Assembly (NCBI GenBank): GCA_014237465.1
Contig: JABZFM010000003.1
Coordinates: 1 to 64,000 of the forward strand
DNA length: 64,000 nucleotides
Origin: Desulfobacteraceae bacterium
Lineage (GTDB): Bacteria > Desulfobacterota > Desulfobacteria > Desulfobacterales > Desulfosalsimonadaceae
Reading direction: 5' to 3'
Shown here: positions 1 to 8,942 of the stretch, piece after piece
How the letters are laid out: each line of letters opens with the position of its first letter
Numbering within the stretch: the stretch's first letter is position 1
Made by a program: the position numbers and the translations under genes
The notes under the pieces: generated by a model
Database searches by the model: none
What the model saw: only the letters and a program-made list of their open reading frames with translations
Told to the model about the DNA's origin: nothing

Positions 1-144
1 TTTCTGTTCGTCGCGTCCGGGTTTTGCCTAAGGCTTCCTCCAGACCTTGCCTCGCGACAACGCCCTTGCCATCGGCTAACGGTTCCGACCACTTCGGCCC
101 GTAGAGGACTTCCACCTCCAAGATTCACGCCATGCCTGGCGCAC
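1..144 (-). mobile_element. 5' end of a group II intron, truncated by the window edge
   Basis: Read on the minus strand, the element begins with GTGCG at 144-140, the conserved 5' end of group II introns (GUGYG). It continues with a structured, GC-rich sequence whose blocks (GGAACCGTTAGCCGATGGCA at about 91-72, then a GGAGGAAGCC block near 40) resemble domain I of bacterial group II introns as I remember them. The splice point lies directly behind the T-run of the acsE terminator, which is the preferred target of bacterial class C introns. Only the first 144 bases are here. The rest of the ribozyme and any reverse transcriptase would lie to the left of the window, so class and activity are inferred. 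Confidence 0.65.
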
Positions 145-145
145 C

Positions 146-183
146 AAAAAAGGGCCGCACCCTGATACGCAGAGTGGGCCCTT
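146..183 (-). terminator. Rho-independent terminator of the acs cluster
   Basis: Perfect 7-bp stem (150-156 with 177-183, AAGGGCC/GGCCCTT), extended by further pairs after a bulge, and followed on the minus strand by six T residues (146-151). It sits about 30 bases behind the acsE stop codon. The group II intron begins two bases beyond the T-run. Confidence 0.8.
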
Positions 184-212
184 GGTCTTCACCTGATTAT
201 TCAGCTTTTATA

Positions 213-1103
213 TTATAACTCAAGCCATGAATCAGAATACAGGGTTCTGCCAAGAATAACGTCAACGGTCTTGACATAATCTACCAATTCTTTGGAAAGA
301 CTGCTGATGTCCGGTGCATTACCGTCCATGGTCGCAAGAACCACATCAACAATATCCTGACGTTTGCCTTTGGCAATATCCGTCAACTTGTCATCTAAAG
401 GATCTGAAATCACTGAGTACATGCCGTATCTTTCCAACATGACCATGTAAGTCGAATTCAGAATGGGACGCAGGTGTACCGGGGGACCATTTGAAATATT
501 GGATAGTCCGCAGGTGCTTTTTGCGCCCGGGGCAATGTCCTGGATCATTTTCTGAAATTCCAGCAGGCTGACACACTGCTGTTGCTGAATATTGACCGGC
601 GTCACGATGCCGTCCACCCAGATTCTTTCATTTTCAATGCCGGCTTCGTTGGCCGCATACAGAAGTTCCACGCACAGTGCGGCTCTTTCATTTTCATCTC
701 GCGGCAGTCCGTCCGGACCCCACATCAATGCGATAAAGTCCGCATTGTATTCAGCGGCCAGCGGAATCATTTTTTCATATCTTTCGGTTCGGCACATGAT
801 TGAGTTGATCAGCGGCGCTTTTTCTGTCGGCTTGTACACCTTGAGCCCGGCTTCAATCGCATCAATATTTGAGGTGTCAAGCACCAGGGGAATATCATCC
901 ACAACTTCCTGGACCGTCTGAATCACCCATGGCATTAATTCAATACCGTCTTTTTTGGCCGGTCCGAGGTTAATGTCAATATAGTCCATTCCTTTTTCTT
1001 TTTGAAAAAGGGCTTCTTCCTGGATTGGTTTGGGATCACGCGCTTTAAACGCACCACCAATCTTTTTGGACATGACATTTAAACTTTCACCAAGACATAA
1101 CAT
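213..1103 (-). CDS. acsE: Methyltetrahydrofolate:corrinoid/iron-sulfur protein methyltransferase
   Basis: Moves the methyl group of methyl-tetrahydrofolate to the cobalt of the corrinoid iron-sulfur protein (AcsCD), linking the methyl and carbonyl branches of the Wood-Ljungdahl pathway in the cytoplasm. The 296-residue protein is a single pterin-binding TIM barrel of the DHPS-like family. It shows DYIDINLGPAKKDG near residue 40, PLVLDTSN near 73 and STCGLSNISNGPP near 195, all typical of AcsE/MeTr. The ATG is preceded by GGAGG, about 8 bases upstream. It is the last gene of the acs cluster and is followed by a strong terminator. Family assignment is firm; the direction in vivo (acetate oxidation or CO2 fixation) cannot be told from sequence. 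Confidence 0.93.
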   Translation of the reverse strand: MLCLGESLNVMSKKIGGAFKARDPKPIQEEALFQKEKGMDYIDINLGPAKKDGIELMPWVIQTVQEVVDDIPLVLDTSNIDAIEAGLKVYKPTEKAPLINSIMCRTERYEKMIPLAAEYNADFIALMWGPDGLPRDENERAALCVELLYAANEAGIENERIWVDGIVTPVNIQQQQCVSLLEFQKMIQDIAPGAKSTCGLSNISNGPPVHLRPILNSTYMVMLERYGMYSVISDPLDDKLTDIAKGKRQDIVDVVLATMDGNAPDISSLSKELVDYVKTVDVILGRTLYSDSWLEL

Positions 1104-1210
1104 ATCTTTCTGCCTCCATTTGTTTTAATTGATGTTAACCCCCAACAGTATTTACAAATACATCATGCTGTTGTGCGGCGTCAACAACCAATTTAATCCT
1201 TTGTTATTGT

Positions 1211-2548
1211 TTATTTGGCCTTTAAAAACGCCGGCAGATGAGGTGCCTCTCTCGGACCAACCGTTATGGTCCAGCCCGGCAACTCTTCTTCAATTTCACC
1301 TACGATGGAGGCTGCGTATCCGGGAATAATCAATTCTTTATTTTTCACTTTGTCGGCAATACCGCATTTTTTGACAAACATACCCACATCATCTCCGGCA
1401 AATTTTCCCGCTGCCCAGGCTGTCAAAACGGACAGGCCTTCCGTATCCTTAATCAGCAACCAGGAAGGAACCTTGCTCCCTTCGATTTCCCCGGAAACAA
1501 TAAAGTAGGTCAACGCAAAATTGGTTGTGATCAGTACCGGTGAATTTTCATCCGGTGTTCCGATTTCATAGATTCCTTCGGTTACCGTCATGGGTCGCTG
1601 GGGATCCGTAAAAATATTCAACCGCTCTATAAGAAGTGGAAACAATGATTCAGTCGTAAAGTCCGAAAGTACCGTGATTGCCCCGTATTTGGCAATAAAC
1701 ATCGCGGCAATCATTGTTTCCATGCCCAAATTAGATGCCATTTCACAGGGAAAAGCAATCGTCGGAAAACCAAGCGCCCGGTTGGCGGCCTTTAAAGCTG
1801 CTCTTCTGATAGCAACCTGGTCTTCAAATGCCTGTTTTATCTCACGGGACCCTGAATCGATAACCAGTTTTTTAATTCCCATGCCAAGCAGTTTTTCAGT
1901 CAAAGGAATAAGAGCATCAATCGAATCGGCTTTTACGGCCAGCGGCAGATCATTGTCTTTTGCCAGTGCGCCATAATCGTCAACATTCGCTTCGGTTGCC
2001 GCATAAATCAATGGTTTTTTAAAGCTGGTGGCTTCAACAGCCGCTTTCATTGCGTCAATATTATCCGACATCAAAATCAAATTAAATTCAGACGTTTCGG
2101 CAATGGTTTTTGCTGTTTTGGCAAACGCCTTTGCGTCACCCGCATCTTCCACCGCAACCAGTTCAGGCCGAAGGTTAAAGCCGACCCGCTCGTACTGAAA
2201 AGCATTCCATATGGCCAGTTTTGCCTTTAACTCTTTGTCTTTAATATCTGAGCTGACTTTACAGGCGATCGCCGTGGGATTATAAAATGTTTTTTCATGT
2301 CTGTACATGACGGTCTCTCCGCCGACCGTCAACTTGCGCACCCCGTTACCGATTTGCACAGGAAGAATCGGAGGTGCGGAAGCTTCCGCCAGTTGCTCTC
2401 TTGCTTCATCCGAAACATAGGGACACGCGTCAAGTTCTGCCTTACCGGATGCAAGGTTCATTGCAAATGCAAGACAGGTTGGTACCCCGCATTCCTTGCA
2501 GTTTGTTTTCGGAAGGAGCTTGAAAATCTGTATACCAGTTAGTGCCAT
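1211..2548 (-). CDS. acsC: Corrinoid iron-sulfur protein large subunit (CODH/ACS gamma subunit)
   Basis: Large subunit of the corrinoid Fe-S protein that carries the methyl group from AcsE to acetyl-CoA synthase. The N-terminus holds the [4Fe-4S] motif C17-x2-C20-x4-C25-x16-C42, followed by a TIM-barrel domain and the C-terminal cobalamin-binding domain; 445 residues, the usual length. A longer reading frame begins 33 bases upstream, but the ATG at 2548 has a perfect AAGGAG box 6 bases before it and gives the family N-terminus MALTGIQIFK. It follows acsB after a 92-bp gap containing a 13-bp inverted repeat. Confidence 0.93.
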   Translation of the reverse strand: MALTGIQIFKLLPKTNCKECGVPTCLAFAMNLASGKAELDACPYVSDEAREQLAEASAPPILPVQIGNGVRKLTVGGETVMYRHEKTFYNPTAIACKVSSDIKDKELKAKLAIWNAFQYERVGFNLRPELVAVEDAGDAKAFAKTAKTIAETSEFNLILMSDNIDAMKAAVEATSFKKPLIYAATEANVDDYGALAKDNDLPLAVKADSIDALIPLTEKLLGMGIKKLVIDSGSREIKQAFEDQVAIRRAALKAANRALGFPTIAFPCEMASNLGMETMIAAMFIAKYGAITVLSDFTTESLFPLLIERLNIFTDPQRPMTVTEGIYEIGTPDENSPVLITTNFALTYFIVSGEIEGSKVPSWLLIKDTEGLSVLTAWAAGKFAGDDVGMFVKKCGIADKVKNKELIIPGYAASIVGEIEEELPGWTITVGPREAPHLPAFLKAK

Positions 2549-2579
2549 TTTTGTCTCCTTATCTCGTGTTGCGTGTTTC

Positions 2580-2630
2580 AAGTTACGGGTTGCGTGTTTT
2601 TATAAATACATAACACTCAACCCGTAACTT
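2580..2630. repeat. 13-bp inverted repeat between acsB and acsC
   Basis: Arms 2580-2592 and 2618-2630 are perfectly complementary (core AGTTACGGGTTG / CAACCCGTAACT). GTG/CAC pairs continue inside after a mismatch, and the loop is A/T-rich. There is no T-run adequate for a terminator. It could be an RNA stability or processing hairpin that sets different acsB and acsC levels, or a REP-like insert. Confidence 0.6.
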
Positions 2631-2640
2631 TATCAGTTTA

Positions 2641-4854
2641 CTATCCAATCAGCGGGTCCATTTTAAGGGCAGGATGTCCCTTTTTTTCGAGCCACGGAAG
2701 GATCTCTTCCTCTGTAATTCCCACTGTCTCATCTGCAATCATATCATAAAGATCAGGAACGCCTATCTCTTTACCTCGCTTATCTATTCGGTCCTTGATC
2801 TCTTCCTTCAATATTTTGGGCATCCAGACCATGCGAGCCAATCCGCCATCACCCGTGATGAACTTACCCTGGGTAATATTGTATTTTGAATGGCCGACAA
2901 ATCCAGGGGATTGCGCCCCTCCGCCCATAACACCGGCAAGAGTTGTAAACTTCATCCCGCATGGGGTCTCTCCTGCATAATCCCTGCTCACCGTCATAAC
3001 CCCGTTGCAGGAGGGCAGCATGGCCGCAATGCACTCGCAGCACCCGCAGGTTGTCATGGGGTCAATGACCATTGAATAGAAGTTGTAATGGGTCACCGCA
3101 CCCCTGGATGCCTTGAAAACAAAGTCGTTAACCCCTTTCCACTGGCCCAGCACCGGATCAAGGCATTCGCCTTTTTCAATGGGCTGGTTGGGGCCTGTGG
3201 GGTTGATTTCAAAAGATGCCTTGCAGTCCATCCAGTTATACGCGCCGCAAAGCCCTGTTCGTTCAGGGCTTACACTACAGACATGATTTGGCGCAAATGA
3301 CTGGCATAGTGTGCAGGAATAAAAAGTGTCAACACCTTCATCGGTCATGTTCTCAACACGTTCATCCCTTTTCTTGTATTCAGCCCGTGCACGTTTGGTC
3401 AGTTTGTCGACATCTGCTTTTTTAGTGTAAAGTGTAATCTGTACCTTGTCTAAAATATTGCCAAAATCCTGGTGGAACTTGGCATGTAATACAACACCGA
3501 TATCCTTTAAGGTAAACCCTTTTTCTACGGCAGCCTTGCCCACCCTGATCCAGGAAATATCTCTCTGGCCGATATGCATAATGCCCTGGATATAGTTAAC
3601 CAGATGATGGACCTGACGCTCGATAATCGGCTCAAAATCAGTCTGGAATTCACGGCCTGCTATCTGGGCATAAATACCCAGGGGCAGCGTATCACCTTCC
3701 TTGAGATCACCGATATCAGGGCCGATGATCTCAACCTTGCCGTCCTCGATATCATTCATGTCGGCCATCTTACAAAGCTCGGTGCACTGGGTCTTGCCGC
3801 CGCCCGTCTGGCAGAAAAGGTCGGCACCCCTTACCCGCTCGCCCTCGTAAGCAGGGCCGAATGAACATGGGATCTCAATGTCGGAAACAAGAGTTTTGAG
3901 TCCACGGACTTCAACTGACTTTGCACACATTTCATCATGGGAAACAGGGGACACAACATGCTCGTATGTACAGATACCCGTGGGAAGAATCTGGGTAATA
4001 TCAGTGTCAGCTATGGTGGGAAAACCCCAGTTTACACAGCCAGCAGCAGCAACACCCCATTCGGTTCCCACATCTCCCAGAGCATTAACAAATGCAAAGA
4101 CTCTTTCTTTATTGTACATGAGGATCTTTTTATAATCACCCGGTTCAACACCGCCGAAGGCCATGGCAACCCGGTTTGCAAAACCTGCTGCAAATACTGC
4201 TGAAGAGATATCAGGGCCGAAACATGCTATTCGTGTACTCCATCCCACCTGCACTCCGGCTTCAATAAGCTGCTCAACCACGGTTGTGCCGTTATGGTTT
4301 GCAGCACAGAACATATAAAGACCTCTTTTCTGATAATCTTCAACTATCATTTTGGCGGTTTCCGGATCAGGCGCGGAGCCTACTATTGCCGCAAAACCGG
4401 GAGCTGAGCCGTCAACGAACTCGACTCCTCTTTTCCTGAAGATCGTATCGTCCGCTGCGCCGGTCCAGAGTTTTCCCGCCTCGATATCCGGATCTTCTGC
4501 ATGGAGATAGAAATCAGGCTCGTTAAGATACCTGATCGCCTCTATAATTTCAAAGGATATAATGCCTGCCATACCTGCATCCAGAAGAGGACCCAGGAAA
4601 GGAAGCCAGTTTTTCCCTTTTATATGGGCGGGAAGAAGACCCTGTGCAATCTCCAGGGGTTCCTGCAAATCTTCAAGGGTTTCAACCTTTATTCCGAAAA
4701 GTGAATATATTACCGGCAGATAATACCCGGTGTTGGGAAACCCTACCTTAGTATCCGCATTATAGGTTGCAAGAGCTTTATTTAACGCCCCTTCGGCCTG
4801 TGAAACAACTTTATAGCCGCCCTGAATGGCAGCAAATGCTATTAATCTTGACAT
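2641..4854 (-). CDS. acsB: Acetyl-CoA synthase catalytic subunit (CO-methylating)
   Basis: Makes or cleaves acetyl-CoA from CO, CoA and the methyl group of the corrinoid protein at the Ni-Ni-[4Fe-4S] A-cluster. The 737 residues match bacterial AcsB length. Cluster ligands are visible: C514, C517, C526 and C536 for the [4Fe-4S] cubane, and the CGC motif C603-G-C605 for the distal nickel. The spacing is identical to the Moorella enzyme. The N-terminal CODH-contacting domain is present, so this is the bacterial rather than the short archaeal form. AGGAGG lies 6 bases before the ATG. It sits 66 bp behind the CO dehydrogenase gene. Confidence 0.95.
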   Translation of the reverse strand: MSRLIAFAAIQGGYKVVSQAEGALNKALATYNADTKVGFPNTGYYLPVIYSLFGIKVETLEDLQEPLEIAQGLLPAHIKGKNWLPFLGPLLDAGMAGIISFEIIEAIRYLNEPDFYLHAEDPDIEAGKLWTGAADDTIFRKRGVEFVDGSAPGFAAIVGSAPDPETAKMIVEDYQKRGLYMFCAANHNGTTVVEQLIEAGVQVGWSTRIACFGPDISSAVFAAGFANRVAMAFGGVEPGDYKKILMYNKERVFAFVNALGDVGTEWGVAAAGCVNWGFPTIADTDITQILPTGICTYEHVVSPVSHDEMCAKSVEVRGLKTLVSDIEIPCSFGPAYEGERVRGADLFCQTGGGKTQCTELCKMADMNDIEDGKVEIIGPDIGDLKEGDTLPLGIYAQIAGREFQTDFEPIIERQVHHLVNYIQGIMHIGQRDISWIRVGKAAVEKGFTLKDIGVVLHAKFHQDFGNILDKVQITLYTKKADVDKLTKRARAEYKKRDERVENMTDEGVDTFYSCTLCQSFAPNHVCSVSPERTGLCGAYNWMDCKASFEINPTGPNQPIEKGECLDPVLGQWKGVNDFVFKASRGAVTHYNFYSMVIDPMTTCGCCECIAAMLPSCNGVMTVSRDYAGETPCGMKFTTLAGVMGGGAQSPGFVGHSKYNITQGKFITGDGGLARMVWMPKILKEEIKDRIDKRGKEIGVPDLYDMIADETVGITEEEILPWLEKKGHPALKMDPLIG

Positions 4855-4920
4855 TTCGTTCCTCCTTCGTTGAGGATTTTATATTTAATGATGATTTACA
4901 ATAAATGATCCTGATTATAC

Positions 4921-6948
4921 CTATAGAGCCTGGCGTGAAGCAAAATCCATCATAACCCTTTCCCTTGCCTTGTCGATGCCCAGCGCTTTACGCTTCTTGT
5001 CGATATGGGCAATCATCAGATGGGCATGCTTAATCGGATCCTGTTCAGCATCCCACATACCACCGTAAAGCTCTTCAAACTCCTTACAGATATAATCGTT
5101 GAACACCGGAGCACCTGTTGTGGGCAGATTACTAAAGACCGTATAAACACCTGATGCAACAAAATAATGGCCGATGCTGATAGCCTTTTCGCTCATCCAT
5201 TCAGGAGCGCTTCCTGCAGCCGGCAAATCAGAAATGTCATTTCCCAGCCCTCCTGCCTTAACAACCTCTGTTGCAGCCAGAAGAATCCGACTGTTGTCCA
5301 CACAAGAACCCAGATGAAGAATAGGAGGAATGCCGACGGTTTCGCAAACCTCAGCCAACCCTTCTCCTGCATAAACTGCTGCGGATTCCGGTGTCAAGAG
5401 ACCTTCCGTAGCACATGCGATGGCAGTGCATCCGGTTGTAAGAACGATTACATCATTTTTGATCAGCTCCTTACAAATGGCAATATGATCACGATTGTGC
5501 TTTGTTCTGGCGTTATTGCACCCTACAACACCGGCAACACCCCGCACACGTCCATTGATAATGTTGTCGTTAAGGGTATAAAAGGTGCCGCGAAACGATC
5601 CCCCGAGATGATACTCTGTGGATTCAACACCAAAACCGGCAATAACCGGTTGTTTATGTTTGGGAATCATAACTTCCGCACCACGATTTCCAAAATTGTC
5701 AATGGCCATTTTAATAATCCGCGTGGCATCTTCTACGGCATGGTGTTCATCAAACTCGATATGAATAACACTTTCCTGTTCCATCCGGGCAATGGGATGG
5801 GTGGTGATTATTTTGGTATGAAAGCATTCAGCCACATTGGCGATGTTCTGCATGATACACTGAATATCCACCACCATGGCATCGCATGCGCCGGTGATGA
5901 TGGCAAGCTCCTGTTGCAGAAAATTGCCGCACAACGGTACGCCGTGACGCTGAAGAAGTTCATTGGCTGTACAGCAGATACCTGAAAGCTGGATCCCGTT
6001 TGCGCCTTTTGATTTGGCATAATCTATTATCTCCTGCTTCTGGGCAACGGCGACGATCATTTCCGACAAAACCGGCTCATGGCCGTGAATAATGATATTT
6101 ACATGATCTTCTTTCATAACGCCGAGGTTGGCCTCGGACTGGAGCGGATAAGGGGTTCCAAAGAGAATATCCTGAAGATCGGTGGCCAGCATGGAGCCGC
6201 CCCATCCATCTGCAATGGCCGCACGGGTACCCTGTTTCATCAAATTTTTATAATCCTGATCAACGCCCATATGGGTGCGGTGCATGATCTCTACGATCTC
6301 CCTGTCTATATTTCTCGGAAGCACACCCATTTTTTTCCAGAGTTCATAACGGGCTTCGGGTGCCTTTTTCAAAGACAGGACCTCTCCTTCAGCTTTGCCC
6401 CATTCGTTTAATGCAGTTTCTGCAGTCTCAACTGCAATTTCATCAACATCTCTGTCCAGCTCTTCTCCGTCCACCTCAACAGTGGTGGCAACGTTAAGAT
6501 ATTTGGCAACTTCAAGCAGTTTATCAATATCTTTAATCTTATAAGCATCTGTTTCTTTTCGCGCCGCGGCCAAAAACACCTCGGCTACACAACGTCCATG
6601 ATCCGAATGGGCGGCTGCTCCGCCGGCTATCATTCTGATAAAGTTTCTTGCTGCAATGGTATTGGCTGTTGCGCCGCAAAGGCCTTTTCTTTCATCCTTG
6701 CCTTCAATCCCGCCCTTGGGAAGGGGCAGACGACAGGGACCCATGGAACAGTTTTTACAGCACGTACCCTGTAATCCGATAGCACATTGTTTCATGGTCA
6801 GGGCTCTGTCATATATTGTTTCAACCCCGAGTTCATGGGAGCGTGCTATCATCTCCTGTGATGCTACATCTATGGAAGATGCAACCGGATCAGCCAGCTT
6901 CGGCGCCTTTACCGGTTTGGCTACCGCTTCTTTTTTTTCTTCTGCCAT
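4921..6948 (-). CDS. acsA: Ni-containing carbon monoxide dehydrogenase catalytic subunit
   Basis: Interconverts CO and CO2 at the Ni-Fe-S C-cluster and supplies or removes CO through the channel to AcsB. The 675 residues have the D- and B-cluster cysteines near the N-terminus (C55, C63, C64, C67, C72) and later the C-cluster region (HGHEPVLSE, GICCTANELLQRHG, GCNNARTKHN, TTGCTAIACA, LHLGSCVDNSR). It could also be named cooS; its place between acsD and acsB argues for the ACS partner. No cooC (Ni-insertion ATPase) gene is adjacent. GAGG precedes the ATG. Confidence 0.95.
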   Translation of the reverse strand: MAEEKKEAVAKPVKAPKLADPVASSIDVASQEMIARSHELGVETIYDRALTMKQCAIGLQGTCCKNCSMGPCRLPLPKGGIEGKDERKGLCGATANTIAARNFIRMIAGGAAAHSDHGRCVAEVFLAAARKETDAYKIKDIDKLLEVAKYLNVATTVEVDGEELDRDVDEIAVETAETALNEWGKAEGEVLSLKKAPEARYELWKKMGVLPRNIDREIVEIMHRTHMGVDQDYKNLMKQGTRAAIADGWGGSMLATDLQDILFGTPYPLQSEANLGVMKEDHVNIIIHGHEPVLSEMIVAVAQKQEIIDYAKSKGANGIQLSGICCTANELLQRHGVPLCGNFLQQELAIITGACDAMVVDIQCIMQNIANVAECFHTKIITTHPIARMEQESVIHIEFDEHHAVEDATRIIKMAIDNFGNRGAEVMIPKHKQPVIAGFGVESTEYHLGGSFRGTFYTLNDNIINGRVRGVAGVVGCNNARTKHNRDHIAICKELIKNDVIVLTTGCTAIACATEGLLTPESAAVYAGEGLAEVCETVGIPPILHLGSCVDNSRILLAATEVVKAGGLGNDISDLPAAGSAPEWMSEKAISIGHYFVASGVYTVFSNLPTTGAPVFNDYICKEFEELYGGMWDAEQDPIKHAHLMIAHIDKKRKALGIDKARERVMMDFASRQAL

Positions 6949-7080
6949 TTGAGGTTCCTCCTCATATTATTTAATATTATTAACTTAATCCTTAATTAAC
7001 TGATGAAATATCTTTATGTGTTCTCAACCTGTTTATAAACTCATTAGCCTTCAGTGATGCCCAGTAGTACCAATACTGCA

Positions 7081-8610
7081 TTATCTTCTAATTTTTTTGA
7101 ATTTAGATAAAGCGGATCTCTGGGTCTTGGCTGCCGTCATGGTAACCTTTTCATCCTTGGTTACGGCCGATTTTGCCATTTTTTCTTCACGCTCTTTAGC
7201 TCTCTGCTGTCTTATGGTATCTTCTTCAGCCTCACGCTTTGCCACCTCTTCAGCTTTAGCCTTTGCTTGGGCATCGGCTTTTGCTTTGGCTTCCGCATCT
7301 GCCTTGGCCTTTACATCGGCTTCGGCTGCTGCTTTAGATGCGGCGTCCGCTTTTGCCTTGGCTTCCGCATCAGCTGCTGCTTTGGCTTCCGTTTCTGCCT
7401 TGACTTTAGCTTCCGCTTCCGGATCCGCTTTTGGCGCTTCTGCTGCTTTTTCTTCTTTTGCTTCTGCCTTTGGTACTTCAGCTTTCGGCGCGGCCTTTGC
7501 AGCCGGTTTTGCCGCGGCTTTCTTGGGAGCCGCGGCTTTCTTGGCCGGGGCCTTCTTTTCCGCCGCTGCTTCAATGGTCAAATCCGGCTTGGGGGCCATT
7601 TTTGCAAAGTCAATGTCCACATCATCCAGCTGTTTTTCAATGGCTGCCACATCCTGCGCACTGCCGCCGTCTGCCAGCAAATCAATAAATGATTTTACCA
7701 TACGAATGGCTTCCGGATGTCTCATAATCAGAATATTTGACCCGGCAAGCAAATAACTTACAGCGCCCACAACTTCCATCATAATCACCCGGCGTTCGGG
7801 ATCTCCGAGTACCGGCGCATCTTCAACGGTCTGATTGGCTTCCTTGCACCGCCAGATTTCATTTGCCAGATTGTTAATGATCGGCAACTGAAGTTTGTCA
7901 TCTCCCTGTGCCATTGCCGCCATTCCAAGACGTTCCATCACTGAATAAGAATATTCCAGCCCATACCCCAGTCCGCCTGTTGTGGGATCAACAATCACAC
8001 GATCCAGCGGAAACCCCAGATTCTCCAGCAAAATATTGACCTGTTTGGCCAGGTTTACATCGATGGGAGAAGAAGAGATCACCGCATGGCCGTACCCCAT
8101 GGCACTGGCGCCAATACCTTTATGGTTCTTTTCCTCCACCGGGCCGATAGTCAAATTTTCACCTTCACACTCCTCGGAAATTTTCTTTAAAACATCCTCA
8201 TCTTTCTCAGGACTTGCAATTCCCCAGATAATCAGCGGAACATCAATCGCCTTGAGAACTTTTTTAACAGTTTTAACCGCATCAGCCGGACTTGCGTCCT
8301 TGTCATTGGGATCGGTGCTCTTGAGCTGAAGAACAATCATCTCAGCACCAAACTCATCCACACACTTTTTTGCCCAGGCAGCCGGGTCGGAAAGTACATC
8401 TGCAAAATGGCTTTTTGCAGCTTCCGGCCACCCTGTCGGTTCCATGTCCCAAATCTCCATTGCGATTTTGGGTTTATTGGGCATGTCCCCTTCAAACTGA
8501 TAAAACGGATAACTGTTCTCTCCACCCACAGTTATCGCTTTATCGCCCTTACCGATGGTAATCGGTTTTATGCTTCCTGCATAAGATTCTTTTACGATTT
8601 CGAAGCCCAA
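7081..8610 (-). CDS. acsD: Corrinoid iron-sulfur protein small subunit with a long Ala/Lys/Glu-rich tail
   Basis: Small subunit of the corrinoid Fe-S protein. Residues 1 to about 340 form the TIM-barrel AcsD domain (PLIIWGIASPEKDED, VIVDPTTGGLGYGLEYSY). From about residue 345 to 509 there is a low-complexity extension built of AEAKAKADA-type repeats, first basic and Pro/Lys/Ala-rich, then coiled-coil-like, ending in the basic SKFKKIRR. AcsD proteins I know stop near 320 residues, so the tail is extra. The start codon is TTG with AGGAGG 8 bases before it. It is the first gene after a 330-bp promoter-like gap. Confidence 0.9.
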   Translation of the reverse strand: MGFEIVKESYAGSIKPITIGKGDKAITVGGENSYPFYQFEGDMPNKPKIAMEIWDMEPTGWPEAAKSHFADVLSDPAAWAKKCVDEFGAEMIVLQLKSTDPNDKDASPADAVKTVKKVLKAIDVPLIIWGIASPEKDEDVLKKISEECEGENLTIGPVEEKNHKGIGASAMGYGHAVISSSPIDVNLAKQVNILLENLGFPLDRVIVDPTTGGLGYGLEYSYSVMERLGMAAMAQGDDKLQLPIINNLANEIWRCKEANQTVEDAPVLGDPERRVIMMEVVGAVSYLLAGSNILIMRHPEAIRMVKSFIDLLADGGSAQDVAAIEKQLDDVDIDFAKMAPKPDLTIEAAAEKKAPAKKAAAPKKAAAKPAAKAAPKAEVPKAEAKEEKAAEAPKADPEAEAKVKAETEAKAAADAEAKAKADAASKAAAEADVKAKADAEAKAKADAQAKAKAEEVAKREAEEDTIRQQRAKEREEKMAKSAVTKDEKVTMTAAKTQRSALSKFKKIRR

Positions 8611-8642
8611 TGTTACGTCCTCCTATAACCAAATAATAGGGT

Positions 8643-8942
8643 TAACATTTTATCAACCTGTTGAATGCGGCACTCCCGGCCGCACCCATTAACTTAAATA
8701 TAAACAAACCCGTCACCGGGTAACTTACCTTCAAAAAAACAAATTTTCGTTTATAATTAAACAACCCTAAGTTATTAGCATTAGAGAGATTTAATCAATA
8801 TATAATTAAAAAAAAATATTAAATATTAAAAAAATATGTTTGTCAATAATATGGTCATATTTTTTCACGATTTTTTTGCAAATAAAAATGTTTTCGACCT
8901 TTTTTCAAGCATGTATTGCCTGGATTAATATTTAAACTACTG
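8643..8942. other. A/T-rich gap between acsV and acsD, probable regulatory region
   Basis: No gene seen. The region holds small hairpins in what would be the acsD leader: 8664-8683 with TGCGG/CCGCA ends, and 8708-8721 (ACCCG/CGGGT). A very A/T-rich block (about 8790-8880) contains the promoter candidate listed separately. No terminator with a T-run was found behind acsV, so read-through from acsV into acsD is possible. Confidence 0.5.
8814..8846 (-). promoter_or_regulatory. Candidate sigma-70 promoter for acsD-acsA-acsB-acsC-acsE
   Basis: On the minus strand a perfect TTGACA lies at 8846-8841. It is followed by an A/T-only stretch offering TTTAAT after 17 bases or TAATAT after 19. Flanking A-tracts could act as UP elements. 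The start would be about 200 bases before acsD. Assigned by consensus only. Confidence 0.4.

Noticed and set aside
5167-5985. 272-codon open frame opposite acsA
   Set aside because: Antisense to a firmly identified CO dehydrogenase with intact motifs; the peptide has no recognisable domain.
7097-7756. Several long open frames on both strands over the acsD tail
   Set aside because: They arise from the GC-biased AEAKAKAD repeat codons of the true acsD frame, give low-complexity peptides and have no ribosome sites.
8643-8942. Cobalamin riboswitch upstream of the corrinoid protein genes
   Set aside because: No B12-box-like GCCACTG motif found in the gap.
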